The notes: generated by a model not told the origin, from the letters alone. Positions 7,692 through 16,348 are shown, counted from the first letter of the stretch. The stretch is DNA of 64,000 nucleotides from Priestia megaterium (GCF_023824195.1 NZ_CP085445.1:49998-113997); one strand, 5' to 3'. Numbers and translations: made by a program.

Positions 7692-7925
7692 ACAGCATTC
7701 CCAAGTTCTTCTCATGCTCATGTGAGTGAAGTTTCTATTTGGGGTAACTTAACTGGATGGGAAAATGAAGACTTGTTCTGAACATTAATCGGCTGGGAAA
7801 CATCAGGTAACCCATTTGAAACTGAACAATTAGATTTGTTCGTGTTTGAAGAAGCAGTACCAGTTGAGTTTCCACCTATAAAACAAGAGGAAGACACAAG
7901 ATCACTGTTTCTAGTAGGAGCATAG
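7692..7925 (+). pseudogene. Fragment of an unrecognised protein fused after the IS256 remnant
   Basis: In the shifted frame the text after EQVEA changes to SIWGNLTGWENEDLF, an in-frame TGA (about 7778), then TLIGWETSGNPFETEQLDLF and EFPPIKQEEDTRSLFLVGA before TAG. It looks like the C-terminal end of another gene joined by deletion or insertion. Family unknown. Confidence 0.4.
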
Positions 7926-7926
7926 G

Positions 7927-8412
7927 TTAATCCTTTTGTTTCTTATCTAAAATGTTAATAATTTCGATTACTAAACGACTAAATAACGTTCTTATATTAA
8001 GACTAATAAGGCTGTAATACCATTTCCATTCTTTTTTCCATTTAATTAGTTTCGTATTTTTCTCTGCCCATAACTCAAATAGGAATAGTGAACTAACAAT
8101 AGATACTATTTTAAATATAATTTTAAAAGGCTTATCATTTTTAGTTAATTGATACAGCCATAAAGAAACAGTTGGTAAGTATAAAAAATTAAACAAAACA
8201 TTTGATTTAAACTCTTTTGGAATAAAACGTACAGGGTAACTAAGTATATTACGATTAACTAAAAACCTGTCAACGATAGCATTTGTATATCCATTCATAA
8301 ACAAGATCAATAGTGAATCTTTGATATTGACTTTCTTTAAAACCAGGGGTAAGCCGCCTAAAAATATAATGGTTGTATAAATTAGAAATCGTCTTTCTAA
8401 TTTATTTCTCAT
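7927..8412 (-). CDS. CBO0543-family-like membrane protein
   Basis: 161 residues with about four hydrophobic segments and the closing signature ELWAEKNTKLIKWKKEWKWYYS, typical of the CBO0543 family of Bacillus/Clostridium integral membrane proteins of unknown role. GGAGATGG precedes ATG. It is a lone gene convergent with the IS256 scar; its stop lies next to the scar's TAG. The family call rests on remembered signature only. Confidence 0.6.
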   Translation of the reverse strand: MRNKLERRFLIYTTIIFLGGLPLVLKKVNIKDSLLILFMNGYTNAIVDRFLVNRNILSYPVRFIPKEFKSNVLFNFLYLPTVSLWLYQLTKNDKPFKIIFKIVSIVSSLFLFELWAEKNTKLIKWKKEWKWYYSLISLNIRTLFSRLVIEIINILDKKQKD

Positions 8413-8759
8413 ATAGCTCCATCTCCTTTCTTAGTCATAAAATTAGTATTAGCTACTCTATTATTTACGATGCAACAGTTTTTATTTGTCATGCAAATGT
8501 AACAGTATAAGCCATGACAATTTCTTCTCAAATGGTTACATTCATTCGGTATCAAAAACTGTATAGGATTGTTGTCCAGATGTTATTTTTATTCTATTTT
8601 TGTTAAACCACAAACCATAAATAAACAAATAGCAAATTGCAAATAATAAATTTATTACAATTTAAGTTAGAAAAGGCATTTGCTTTTTTATTACTTTTAA
8701 ATTGTCTACTTTAAAAGAATAATACAGAAAAAATAATTTTGATTGGATAAGTGGTATTG
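8413..8759. other. Intergenic region without a gene
   Basis: AT-rich spacer between divergent membrane-protein genes, presumably carrying both promoters. Imperfect inverted repeats (AACAGTTTTTATTTG near 8470 against ATCAAAAACTGT near 8550) are visible. No ORF. Confidence 0.4.
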
Positions 8760-9218
8760 ATGAATGAAGATAAGTTACAAAAGTTACTCTGGAGCATTGC
8801 CATACCGGGGTTTGGACAGTTATTAAACAGAAAAATATTCAAAGGTATAACATTCATTTTCCTAGAATTTTTCATAAATTATAATTCAAATTTAAATACC
8901 TCCATTATGTTAAGCTTTAATGGAAAAGTTAACGAAGCCATTGAAGTAACTAATTATCAATGGCTATTGTTTTATCCTTGCGTATATGTATTTGCTATGT
9001 GGGATGCAGTTAAAGAAGCAAAGGGTGAAAATCCTCCATTTTACTATCTTCCGTTTGTTTTGGGAGCTTATTTAGGAACAGTCGGTATTATTTATTCTAG
9101 GTCTTTGACTATTTTTACAATACTATTAGGACCGGTATTTTCAGGTATGATCTTTTTCTTTTTGGGTATATTTTTGGGGAATTTCATAAGGTACATATTA
9201 AATAAAAAACTCTTTTAA
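8760..9218 (+). CDS. Hypothetical multi-pass membrane protein
   Basis: 152 residues from ATG 8760 (in-frame GTG 8751 is an alternative; no strong Shine-Dalgarno for either). The N-terminus, IPGFGQLLNRKIFKGITFIFLEF, resembles the TM2-type start in which a Gly-rich turn is followed by a hydrophobic helix. A central FYPCVYVFAMWDAVKEAKGENPPFYY and two C-terminal helices follow. I cannot assign a function. Confidence 0.6.
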   Translation: MNEDKLQKLLWSIAIPGFGQLLNRKIFKGITFIFLEFFINYNSNLNTSIMLSFNGKVNEAIEVTNYQWLLFYPCVYVFAMWDAVKEAKGENPPFYYLPFVLGAYLGTVGIIYSRSLTIFTILLGPVFSGMIFFFLGIFLGNFIRYILNKKLF

Positions 9219-9352
9219 GTATTCAAGTATAATCAGCAACTGTAAAATACCAATAACAGCGATTCAAAATTCCCTAATAATAACAGACAATCATTTCAAG
9301 ACCACATCATGGATGGAGTGGAGAAACGGTACTGAAGATTGGAGAGTTTTTT

Positions 9353-9697
9353 ATGATTAGAGAATTATTTCAAGAAGGTTGAACGACTAAAACAGCTATC
9401 GCAGAAGCAACTGGTTTTAATCATAAAACCGTAAGTAAATACCTAAAAGATAATCAGTTGTCTAAGCTAAAAGTAAATAAATAGAAAAAAGAAAGTAAGT
9501 TAGATTTTTATAAAACGTATATACTTGGGTGTCTTAAAGAAGGTACTATTAATTGTGTAGTTTTATTAGAAGAAATACAAGCAATGGGATATGAAGGTCA
9601 ACTGACAATATTAAGGGATTTTTTTCGTCCTTTTCGTCAACAACCAAAGAAGCAGGCAATTTTACGGCTTGAAACGCCACCTGGAAAACAAGCTTAA
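9353..9697 (+). pseudogene. IS21-family IstA transposase remnant
   Basis: GGAGAG then ATG reads MIRELFQEG, stop, TTKTAIAEATGFNHKTVSKYL, stop, then ILGCLKEGTINCVVLLEEIQ, GYEGQLTILRDFFRPFR. This is the N-terminal helix-turn-helix region of an IstA-type protein with two internal stops, and the catalytic core is missing. Confidence 0.8.
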
Positions 9698-9755
9698 ATG
9701 GGATTGGCATTCGTCGGGAAGTACTTAGTCAATGATACGCTGCAAGATGTATGTG

Positions 9756-9815
9756 GATGTAGAATTCAGAATTCTACATCGTCGCAATATTGAAAGCGTT
9801 TTTGGAAAAATTTAA
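9756..9815 (+). mobile_element. IS1182-type transposase fragment beside a palindrome
   Basis: 9756-9780 is a perfect 12-bp inverted repeat (GATGTAGAATTC, A, GAATTCTACATC). From 9774 the frame reads LHRRNIESVFGKI, resembling the VESVFGQIK block near the end of IS1182-family transposases. Only a scrap remains. Confidence 0.45.
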
Positions 9816-9877
9816 AGTTTTCTTCTATGGATTCAACAAACTTTCCCATAATGTTTCACCTCTATTTTTTTATTCTT

Positions 9878-10840
9878 TTACTTATGCATCCAATTAGATA
9901 GAGGAGGTTCATTAAACCAATTTTTTCTTACTAATAACTTAAATCCTTTTTCTGAAAAGTCTTCGACCTGCTTGATTAATTCTTTTAATAAATTTATATG
10001 ATCTCTTTTATAGCTAACTACTATAGCACTTTGTAAATTGGTTATTCCTATTGGGTTTAGAAACATAATTAAATTTGCTATTAGTTTATCTGAGAATGGT
10101 GAGGCTTCAATCTTATTAACGTGAGCCTCCAATCCAGTTGAGGTAGGGACACCGTTCTCCCTGAAGATATTCGATAAAGTAGAAGCTTGGTTAAATGCGA
10201 GTTTTTCTCCCTCCAGTAAAAAATTCTTTATGTCCTCATCCTTTACAACTTCAGAAAAACCAGCACAAAGAGCGACCCCCACATTATTACATTCAAGAGA
10301 ACTAAACATATGTGACAGTTCTACTGCATTAAGTGGTCTTTGCTGAGTTGATTTAACTTTGAACAATTTCCCTTTTCTCTCTTCCGCATTTTTGTAAGAG
10401 AAAGAATTATTTTGTAGCATGCCTTTATCACCTAACAACCCTAATAAAGAATAATCTATTTCAGTAAAAGTATCGAGAAGTTCTTTAAAAAATTTTTTAA
10501 TTTTTAAATCAGTTAATTCTGAATACTGCAATGCAAGTTCTTTCAATCCGTTACCCGTTACATGTTTAAGAATTTCTGTAGTTAGTTGATCTGAAAATAA
10601 CTTCGTATTTGGATTATATAAATCATCTTGGATGTTGAAAAATGAGGTACTTTTAAAGCCTTTTTCAGACAAAATTAAGTTAGCTGTTTGTTCTTGATGT
10701 GTTGATATTTCGTTTATTTGTTTTAGAATTTCTTTCACATCAACATCTTCTGTAGTTCCAATAAGATATTTCAAAAATATGTTAATCATATTAGAACTTG
10801 ATTGTAAGTACCAAAGAAAACCCAATTCATTTACATTCAT
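9878..10840 (-). CDS. DUF3231 family protein
   Basis: 320 residues from ATG 10840, chosen for the upstream AGGGGTAG; a GTG at 10891 has no such motif. The protein is mainly helical with two related halves: LWYLQSSSNMINIFLKYLIGTTEDVDVKEIL and, later, HMFSSLECNNVGVALCAGFSEVVKDEDI, each followed by an EGEK/LSEKGF...PNTKLFSD-like stretch. This is the layout of Bacillus DUF3231 proteins. Function unknown; spore-former-restricted distribution is family knowledge. It stands alone, just outside the pdif region. Confidence 0.75.
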   Translation of the reverse strand: MNVNELGFLWYLQSSSNMINIFLKYLIGTTEDVDVKEILKQINEISTHQEQTANLILSEKGFKSTSFFNIQDDLYNPNTKLFSDQLTTEILKHVTGNGLKELALQYSELTDLKIKKFFKELLDTFTEIDYSLLGLLGDKGMLQNNSFSYKNAEERKGKLFKVKSTQQRPLNAVELSHMFSSLECNNVGVALCAGFSEVVKDEDIKNFLLEGEKLAFNQASTLSNIFRENGVPTSTGLEAHVNKIEASPFSDKLIANLIMFLNPIGITNLQSAIVVSYKRDHINLLKELIKQVEDFSEKGFKLLVRKNWFNEPPLSNWMHK

Positions 10841-11071
10841 TTTTTCTACCCCTATCAATTCATTTTCTCTACTTATATTTTCTAAAAACACGTTAACTTA
10901 TTCATAACCTTTTTCTTTCAGGTGAATTCTAATAACTAAATTTTTTAATACATTCTTAATTATTTTATTAGAGAAATACCTTTTGTAATTATATGTTAGA
11001 TATTGATTCAATAGGCCGATCCCTTCTTTTATGCATTTATTGTTTCATACCTTATCTCTTCGTGAATATTT

Positions 11072-11099
11072 TGATTATACAACAACATTTATGTTAACT
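11072..11099 (-). repeat. dif-like Xer site, reversed, with weak XerC arm
   Basis: XerC-type arm TGATTATACAA (5/11 to dif), spacer CAACAT, perfect XerD-type arm TTATGTTAACT. The stop of the truncated GNAT gene lies inside the XerD arm. With the site at 13593 it makes an inverted pair around the azoreductase module. No accessory dyad seen. Confidence 0.5.
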
Positions 11100-11369
11100 T
11101 AAAAACTCTTTAATTCTTTTGAGTAAATAGTAAAGTATTTTGGTTAAAAATACTTTACTATTTACAACTGTTATAGAAAAACCAACTAACTCTTCATCTT
11201 CTTCAACAACAAATTGAGCTCCTTCCTTTTGATTAATGAGTGTATAAAAAAGTTGATGAACTTTTTCCACAGGTGGTTCTGGTCTTTGATAAAAGTCAAC
11301 GATATACTCATACATTAGTTCAGTTAATTGATTAATATCTTTCGTTTCAGCTTTTCTAACAGTAGCCAT
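11094..11369 (-). pseudogene. Truncated GNAT acetyltransferase
   Basis: 91 residues. The first ~72 (MATVRKAETKDINQLTELMYEYI, ...QFVVEEDEELVGFS) are the N-terminal half of a GNAT fold. The acetyl-CoA-binding half is missing. The tail is encoded by an 18-bp-arm inverted repeat (11123-11165) and then by the XerD arm of the site at 11072. GGGAGAAG precedes ATG, so it could still be expressed, but it should be inactive as an acetyltransferase. Confidence 0.65.
11123..11165. repeat. Perfect inverted repeat inside the truncated GNAT gene
   Basis: GTAAATAGTAAAGTATTT, loop, AAATACTTTACTATTTAC: 18-bp arms without mismatch. The sequence GTAAATAGTAAA also occurs in the second-class repeat. Confidence 0.7.
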
Positions 11370-11440
11370 TATAACTTCTCTCCCATAATGAAAAAATTGT
11401 TTTGACTTTCCACATCACTTCTAACTAATATGGAGTAAAA

Positions 11441-12079
11441 TTAAAAAGCCAACGCATGTTTTGCTGCATCTGATATACCTTTGCGAATAATATCATCTGC
11501 TCTCTCTCGATCAAATTCATGCCCTTCCACATACAATACTTCCACATTATCTATACCTATGATGTTAAGCACTTGTTTTAAATATGGGTGACTATAATCC
11601 ATTTTCGCAAAAGGTCCTTGTGAGTAAGTTCCGCCACTTACTTGAACGTGGATAGCTTTTTTACCTTGTAAATGTCCAACAGGGCCATTTTCTGTGTAAT
11701 GAAATGTTTTTCCTACTACTACAAAGGAATCGATAAACGCTTTTAATCTTGGTGGAGTTCCCCAGTTCCACATAGGAGATACAAATACATATTTGTCAGC
11801 ACTCGCTATCATGTCTGTAAATGTATTTAAAGCATTTATTTTTTGTTGTTCTACTTCATTTAATTCTGAGAAGGAAATTCCGTCTTTACGCATTTTTCCC
11901 CAACCGTTAAGGATATCATTATCTATTGTTGGAAAGTCTTCTTCGTATAAATTTATTTCTCTAATCTCGTCATTTGTATGAGAATGGCGATAAGCTTGCA
12001 GAAAAGCTTGCCCTACTCGATGACTAACTGAGGTTTCAATTGATTTTGGATTCGCAGTAATGTATAGAACTTTTCCCAT
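11441..12079 (-). CDS. azoR: FMN-dependent NADH-azoreductase (AzoR family), copy 1
   Basis: 212 residues with the AcpD/AzoR flavodoxin-like pattern: N-terminal TANPKSIETSVSHRVGQAF (FMN phosphate loop), VSPMWNWGTPPRLKAFIDSFVVVGKTF, GPVGHLQGKKAIHVQVSGGTYS and DYSHPYLKQVLNIIGI. These enzymes reduce azo dyes and quinones with NADH in the cytoplasm. It lies in one module with a paralogue and a divergent Rrf2 regulator, consistent with a quinone/electrophile-stress response. About 80 bp downstream of the paralogue, probably co-transcribed. Confidence 0.9.
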   Translation of the reverse strand: MGKVLYITANPKSIETSVSHRVGQAFLQAYRHSHTNDEIREINLYEEDFPTIDNDILNGWGKMRKDGISFSELNEVEQQKINALNTFTDMIASADKYVFVSPMWNWGTPPRLKAFIDSFVVVGKTFHYTENGPVGHLQGKKAIHVQVSGGTYSQGPFAKMDYSHPYLKQVLNIIGIDNVEVLYVEGHEFDRERADDIIRKGISDAAKHALAF

Positions 12080-12161
12080 GTTAAACCCAACTCTCCCTTT
12101 ATTAAATTAAGGAAATGTCAAATGATTAATTCACTTGACATTTCCTTTAATGAAGTGTTTT

Positions 12162-12803
12162 TTATTTTGTAGCCAATCTTGAAGCAGCTTCTTCCACTTC
12201 TTTATATGCTTTTTCTACTACCTCATTTGGATCTAATAAAGCAGTTCCTTGTGCGCGAATGATTTGATAATCTTCAATCCCAAGGAAATTGAACATTGAT
12301 TTCAGGTATTTGTGAGAGTATTCAACTTCTGTATACCAATCATTATTTGTATAGATTGATCCACTTGCTTGAATAACAAGTAATCTTCGTCCGTCTTTAA
12401 GTAGACCCACTGAGCCAGTTTCCGTATATTTAAACGTCTCACGTGCGATCATAATATTATCTATATAATCTTTTAATTTCGATGGAATATTAAAATTATG
12501 CAAAGGTAAAACGATGACATACGTATCTGCACTTTTAAATTGGTGTAAAACCTCAGACATGCGGTCCGTTACTTCTTTTTCTTGGCTCGTTAGCTCTTGT
12601 CCATTTCGTTGTTTTTCCCATGCACTTAATACTGTTTTATCTACCATTGGTACTACATCACTGTATAGATTAATTTGTTCAATTGTCTCACTATCAGGAA
12701 TTAATTCTTTATAGGCTGTTAAAAAGTGATGAAAAACCTTCAAGCTATATGAAGAAGTATCATCTACTTTTGGATGTGCATTAATGATAAGTGTTTTATT
12801 CAT
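12162..12803 (-). CDS. azoR: FMN-dependent NADH-azoreductase (AzoR family), copy 2
   Basis: 213 residues: INAHPKVDDTSSYSLKVFHHF, VLPLHNFNIPSKLKDYIDNIMIARETFKYTETGSVGLL and EVEYSHKYLKSMFNFLGIED, the same family as its neighbour but clearly diverged (NFNIPSKL against NWGTPPRL), so an old paralogue rather than a recent duplication. AAAGGAG precedes ATG. It is the first gene of the minus-strand pair, facing the Rrf2 regulator across a 209-bp promoter region with a 41-bp nested dyad. Confidence 0.9.
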   Translation of the reverse strand: MNKTLIINAHPKVDDTSSYSLKVFHHFLTAYKELIPDSETIEQINLYSDVVPMVDKTVLSAWEKQRNGQELTSQEKEVTDRMSEVLHQFKSADTYVIVLPLHNFNIPSKLKDYIDNIMIARETFKYTETGSVGLLKDGRRLLVIQASGSIYTNNDWYTEVEYSHKYLKSMFNFLGIEDYQIIRAQGTALLDPNEVVEKAYKEVEEAASRLATK

Positions 12804-12838
12804 TTGTATTTCTCCTTTAATCTGTATTTTAATTCTAA

Positions 12839-12879
12839 ATTAAGGACTAAACTAATCGTCGATTAACTCGGTCTTTAAT
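12839..12879. promoter_or_regulatory. Nested dyad operator between azoR and the Rrf2 regulator
   Basis: The inner palindrome TAATCG-T-CGATTA (12853-12865) and outer arms ATTAAGGAC (12839) and GTCTTTAAT (12871) share the same centre, 12859. A two-turn symmetric site in a divergent promoter is a good candidate for the Rrf2 binding site. Confidence 0.65.
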
Positions 12880-13012
12880 ATAAACCCTATCATTATTTTT
12901 GTCAAATGAAAAAAATAATATACTGAAACAGATTTCTTCTATTTGACAAACACTCAAAATACTCCTAAGATACAATTTGATAACCCTTAAAACCAAAAGC
13001 AGGTGAGTTTAT

Positions 13013-13519
13013 ATGCAGTATAGCGTCGGGGTTGAATATGCATTACATTGTCTTGTTTATTTAATTGATACGCCTTCAAAAGAAAGTGTTGGAATAAAAG
13101 ATTTAGCAGAATTCCAAGGACTTTCGGAGACATTTCTTTCGAAAGTTTTCGGTAAATTATCTAAAGCTGGTATTGTCAGTTCCGTTCCTGGTGTAAAAGG
13201 AGGATATAGATTAGCTAAGTCCCCAGAAGAGATTTCTTTTTGGGATGTAATAGAAGCTGTCGAAGGACCCAAACCTATTTTCCAATGTAAAAATATTGTA
13301 CAAAACGGTATATTATATCGTGACAAGGACTGTAGTTCCTGTGAATCCAGCAATTCTACTTGTACAATTAATTTGGTCATGCTTGAGGCAGAAGAACAGA
13401 TGCGTGAATTTCTTCGTCATAAAACTCTTGCATGGTTAGATAAGGAACTTAACCATGTTTTACCTGAGAAGCAAAGAACAGATACACGAGAATACTTCGC
13501 AAAAAAAAGCACTAACTGA
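13013..13519 (+). CDS. Rrf2-family transcriptional regulator with cysteine cluster
   Basis: 168 residues: MQYSVGVEYALHCLVYLIDTP, winged helix GLSETFLSKVFGKLSKAGIVSSVPGVKGGYRLAK, then a C-terminal cysteine region (FQCKN, KDCSSCESSNSTC). The cysteines recall Fe-S or thiol-sensing Rrf2 members and suggest redox or electrophile sensing. AGCAGGTGAG precedes ATG. Transcribed away from the two azoreductase genes, which it probably represses (inference from context). Confidence 0.85.
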   Translation: MQYSVGVEYALHCLVYLIDTPSKESVGIKDLAEFQGLSETFLSKVFGKLSKAGIVSSVPGVKGGYRLAKSPEEISFWDVIEAVEGPKPIFQCKNIVQNGILYRDKDCSSCESSNSTCTINLVMLEAEEQMREFLRHKTLAWLDKELNHVLPEKQRTDTREYFAKKSTN

Positions 13520-13552
13520 ATCGCCTTGACGAATTAGTTAGTGCTTTTTTAA
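13504..13552 (+). terminator. Terminator of the Rrf2 gene
   Basis: AAAAAGCACTAACT, loop, AGTTAGTGCTTTTTT overlapping the end of the coding sequence. Confidence 0.85.
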
Positions 13553-13592
13553 TTATTTCGACTACAGATTAACTGTTACGCTATATAGGTTT

Positions 13593-13620
13593 AGTTAACA
13601 TAAAACGTGTTATCGGAAAT
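13593..13620 (+). repeat. dif-like Xer site (pdif)
   Basis: XerD-type arm AGTTAACATAA, spacer AACGTG, XerC-type arm TTATCGGAAAT. Upstream flank ACGCTATATAGG resembles the accessory dyad. The spacer is identical to that of the site at 17058. Confidence 0.85.
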
Positions 13621-13673
13621 AATCTCCCTTAAGTAATTGTTTCCTTTTCATTCATGCATTATAGTAACAGTAC

Positions 13674-14102
13674 GTGCTTGACTATAGACAAGAAGGGCGT
13701 GCTCAATCATTGACATTTAAAGATTTTTTTCCTTATCATATATTAACAGTCATTTGTTCTAGTGTTTCTTATGCTATATTCATGGTAATCATCGAACCGA
13801 GTTATAGAGCTATTATTGCATGTTTCATTATTCCATTTGTTACACTCATTCCTTACTCTATTGCTGCAGTACCCTTGCAGTTTCTTCTAAATAAGTGCCC
13901 GAAAAGGTTTAATATCTTTTATTTACTAATATATTGTGTCGTGGCAATCGTTTTTCTTTATGTTTTTTATAAACTTGAGGGAGGATGGTCTACACCAATA
14001 TTTAATCCTAGGAGGATGATTGTATGGGCAATCGGTGCAGGGATTATATACTGGTTGTGGGATTCTGTCATTATGCAAAAATACGAATATCCTTATTATT
14101 AA
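13674..14102 (+). CDS. UPF0715-like membrane protein
   Basis: 142 residues with four predicted membrane segments (ILTVICSSVSYAIFMVII, AIIACFIIPFVTLIPYSIAAVPLQFLL, FYLLIYCVVAIVFLYVFY, MIVWAIGAGIIYWLW). It resembles the small UPF0715 (YwlA/YoaG) membrane proteins of Bacillus, function unknown. The start is uncertain: GTG 13674 has no clear ribosome-binding site, so the 5' end may be degraded. It is the only gene between the dif-like sites at 13593 and 14130, i.e. a single-gene cassette. Confidence 0.6.
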   Translation: MLDYRQEGRAQSLTFKDFFPYHILTVICSSVSYAIFMVIIEPSYRAIIACFIIPFVTLIPYSIAAVPLQFLLNKCPKRFNIFYLLIYCVVAIVFLYVFYKLEGGWSTPIFNPRRMIVWAIGAGIIYWLWDSVIMQKYEYPYY

Positions 14103-14129
14103 AAATTAAAGCTGACTCGTTAATTAACT

Positions 14130-14157
14130 AATTTACATAACAGGTATTATCGGCAGG
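14130..14157 (+). repeat. dif-like Xer site (pdif)
   Basis: XerD-type arm AATTTACATAA, spacer CAGGTA, XerC-type arm TTATCGGCAGG. Confidence 0.75.
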
Positions 14158-14180
14158 GTAGAAATTTGTAATATAAGTGC

Positions 14181-15425
14181 TTAAGCTTTTATAGAGTGAG
14201 ATTCTTGCTCCGTTACAGTTTTGATATTATAATCCCTCAAAGTTTTTGATGACAAAGCCAGGATAGCTGAACCACAATATAGAGCAGCTGCCAAAATAAA
14301 AACAAGTTTCACACCTAACATATCTCCTAAATATCCCATTATTAAATAGGTAACACCTGTCCAAGGAGTAAGTATGATGTTTCGAGCAGCTGTGACTTTA
14401 GCAAGTTCAGACTGTTTAATAATATCTTGTAAGACCGTTACCTGACATGTGTCTCTGATTTGATATAAAGGACCCATCAATAAACAAAAAATAAGCGCAA
14501 GTATTCCACTGGAAGTTGTTGAAAACATAAATGTGAATAGTCCCATAGACAAACCACTTAAGGCTATAATGTATCCCATTTTCATTTCTAAAATTCTTGA
14601 CAAATATACAACAATTAATCCTCCTAGAATAGCACCAATGAAGTAAGACGCATTAATAAACCCCCACCAATCTTCTCCCTTGCCTAGTACATCATGAGTA
14701 AATGCTAATAATAAAGCAGAAGACCATATAGCATTAGCTAAAGCCTCAAAAAAGTCCATAATAGTAATATTTATAAGGATGGGAGATTTATAAATTGAAC
14801 TCCACAATGGTTGGGCTTTTTTCTTAACTGTTAATGTAGTGTCTTTATGGGGTAATTTAATCTTATAAATTAGAAAGCCGGAGACAAAAAAAGAACCCAT
14901 TATTAAAAGAATCATAGCAAACGGAGAGATAAGTAAGATTAAGATACCTCCTCCTCCCCAAAGACCAGCCAATAAAATTTGATTAACCACAGATAGACTA
15001 CCATTCGCTCTAATATATTCCTTCTTTTCTACAATTAGAGGAATAACAGACATTCGAGCAGGTGCATACCAAGCCCCAATAAAATTTAATACAAATAAAA
15101 CAATCAATAATAAAATGAATGAGAATGTAAAATGAGTTACAATTAATCCACCTAATATTAAAGTTAAAACTCCTCTAGACCATCCTACAAATCTCAATAA
15201 AGCTAAGGTATGAAATGAATTAATATACTTAGCAGCATATAAATTGCTTAGAAATCCTGCAAGAGAAGTCAATGCTAGTACAGCACCTGAACCTAATACC
15301 GAATTAGTTTGCTTGTAGACATTAACCATAACTGAAATGGTTAATAAGGTATTTGCTAACGTCTGTAAAATCTGAGAGGTCCATAAAATTTTAAAATTTT
15401 TATTTAAGAACAACGATTTTTTCAT
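14181..15425 (-). CDS. MFS efflux-type transporter
   Basis: 414 residues, about 12 membrane helices. The start MKKSLFLNKNFKILWTSQILQTLANTL is typical of the DHA3-like/MFS_3 branch of drug-efflux permeases, and PARMSVIPLIVEKKEYIRANG matches the conserved stretch after helix 4. Substrate cannot be predicted. ATG 15425 follows a GAAAAGGTTG motif. Sole gene of the module between sites 14130 and 15546; its stop is 24 bp from the XerC arm on the left and its promoter lies at the right end. Confidence 0.8.
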   Translation of the reverse strand: MKKSLFLNKNFKILWTSQILQTLANTLLTISVMVNVYKQTNSVLGSGAVLALTSLAGFLSNLYAAKYINSFHTLALLRFVGWSRGVLTLILGGLIVTHFTFSFILLLIVLFVLNFIGAWYAPARMSVIPLIVEKKEYIRANGSLSVVNQILLAGLWGGGGILILLISPFAMILLIMGSFFVSGFLIYKIKLPHKDTTLTVKKKAQPLWSSIYKSPILINITIMDFFEALANAIWSSALLLAFTHDVLGKGEDWWGFINASYFIGAILGGLIVVYLSRILEMKMGYIIALSGLSMGLFTFMFSTTSSGILALIFCLLMGPLYQIRDTCQVTVLQDIIKQSELAKVTAARNIILTPWTGVTYLIMGYLGDMLGVKLVFILAAALYCGSAILALSSKTLRDYNIKTVTEQESHSIKA

Positions 15426-15545
15426 TTTATCAACCTTTTCATAAAGATTTTAAGTCTTTAAACTCTTCTAACTCATAAAATTCCTTATATTTACATCTTA
15501 TCAAATATAAGTATTAAAATCATTATTTATGACATATAAAGATTT

Positions 15546-15573
15546 AGTTAACATAGTGGATTTTCTAGGAAGA
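15546..15573 (+). repeat. dif-like Xer site (pdif), closest XerC arm to B. subtilis dif
   Basis: XerD-type arm AGTTAACATAG, spacer TGGATT, XerC-type arm TTCTAGGAAGA (10/11 to dif). Flank ATGACATATAAAG fits the accessory dyad. The spacer matches the 26040 site in 5 of 6 bases. Confidence 0.85.
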
Positions 15574-15672
15574 AATATAACAAGGAACGATTAATAGTTT
15601 AATTAGAATAATATATTAGTGGGATATCAACAGATATAATATAATGAAATAAAAAAGGGAGAAATATCCAAG

Positions 15673-15981
15673 ATGAAAAAGCACTTGTGGAATTGGGGCA
15701 TTATCATTGGAATTTTTACTATTTTGGCTATTGGTATACCGCGAATAATAAGTAATGAAGCAGAGGATTTAAATTCAACAGAAGGAAAAAAGGTAGAACA
15801 ACTTGAAGGAGATTTCAGAAAGTGGTCACTTAGACCATTGGACAAATTTATGGTGCAGAGTTACCAAGCCAAATCAAATGGACATCAGTGGAACACCGTA
15901 GAGCGAAAATTAATTAAAAATTATCGCGTTACATATTACACTTTTTTTGGCATCCGTTACATGGAAGTAGAAGTCAGTTAA
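15673..15981 (+). CDS. Hypothetical protein with one N-terminal membrane segment
   Basis: 102 residues: MKKHLWNWGIIIGIFTILAIGIPRII is a membrane anchor, and the rest is a soluble, charged domain ending NYRVTYYTFFGIRYMEVEVS. A GGGAGAAATATCC motif precedes ATG. I do not recognise the family. It shares the module between sites 15546 and 16289 with a convergent small membrane protein. Confidence 0.6.
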   Translation: MKKHLWNWGIIIGIFTILAIGIPRIISNEAEDLNSTEGKKVEQLEGDFRKWSLRPLDKFMVQSYQAKSNGHQWNTVERKLIKNYRVTYYTFFGIRYMEVEVS

Positions 15982-16007
15982 ATCTAATATATATAAACAT
16001 CAAACAA

Positions 16008-16040
16008 AAAGCCGTGGGAACAATCAGTTCCTATGGCTTC
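16008..16040 (-). terminator. Hairpin between convergent genes
   Basis: On the minus strand AGCCATAGGAAC, loop, GTTCCCACGGCTTTTTG. It directly follows the minus-strand ORF ending at 16047. Confidence 0.75.
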
Positions 16041-16046
16041 TTATCT

Positions 16047-16208
16047 TTATGTTGCCCCCAAAACTGCAACTATTGTAATCGATAAAACCATGCTTAATAG
16101 CAAAGAGATGATCCAATCCTTTTTATCTGTCATTTTCAAAAGTATATTTAAAGTTGAGCTAATTGCAAGCAAAAAAAGAAAAACAAATAAAGCCATGATA
16201 AATTCCAT
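16047..16208 (-). CDS. Small membrane protein, 53 residues
   Basis: From ATG 16208 (AAAGAGATGG upstream): MEFIMALFVFLFLLAISSTLNIL, a short KMTDKKD loop, then WIISLLLSMVLSITIVAVLGAT. This is a two-helix hairpin protein. A longer reading to 16247 lacks a Shine-Dalgarno. The opposite-strand ORF (16033-16233) is a shadow. Function unknown. Confidence 0.6.
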   Translation of the reverse strand: MEFIMALFVFLFLLAISSTLNILLKMTDKKDWIISLLLSMVLSITIVAVLGAT

Positions 16209-16288
16209 TTTACCATCTCTTTTTTCCTTATAATTACATTTTATCACATTAAAAAGATAAAAAATGAACGAATACTCTGTACAGCTTC

Positions 16289-16316
16289 AGTTAACCTAAT
16301 ATGGGCTTTTATGGTA
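16289..16316 (+). repeat. Degenerate dif-like site
   Basis: XerD-type arm AGTTAACCTAA, next bases TATGGG, then TTTTATGGTAA as a poorly matching, 1-2 bp displaced XerC arm. The flank GAATACTCTGTACAG fits the accessory dyad. Probably decayed. Confidence 0.5.
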
Positions 16317-16348
16317 AAATTAGATAAAAACTATATCTAGGAGTAAAT

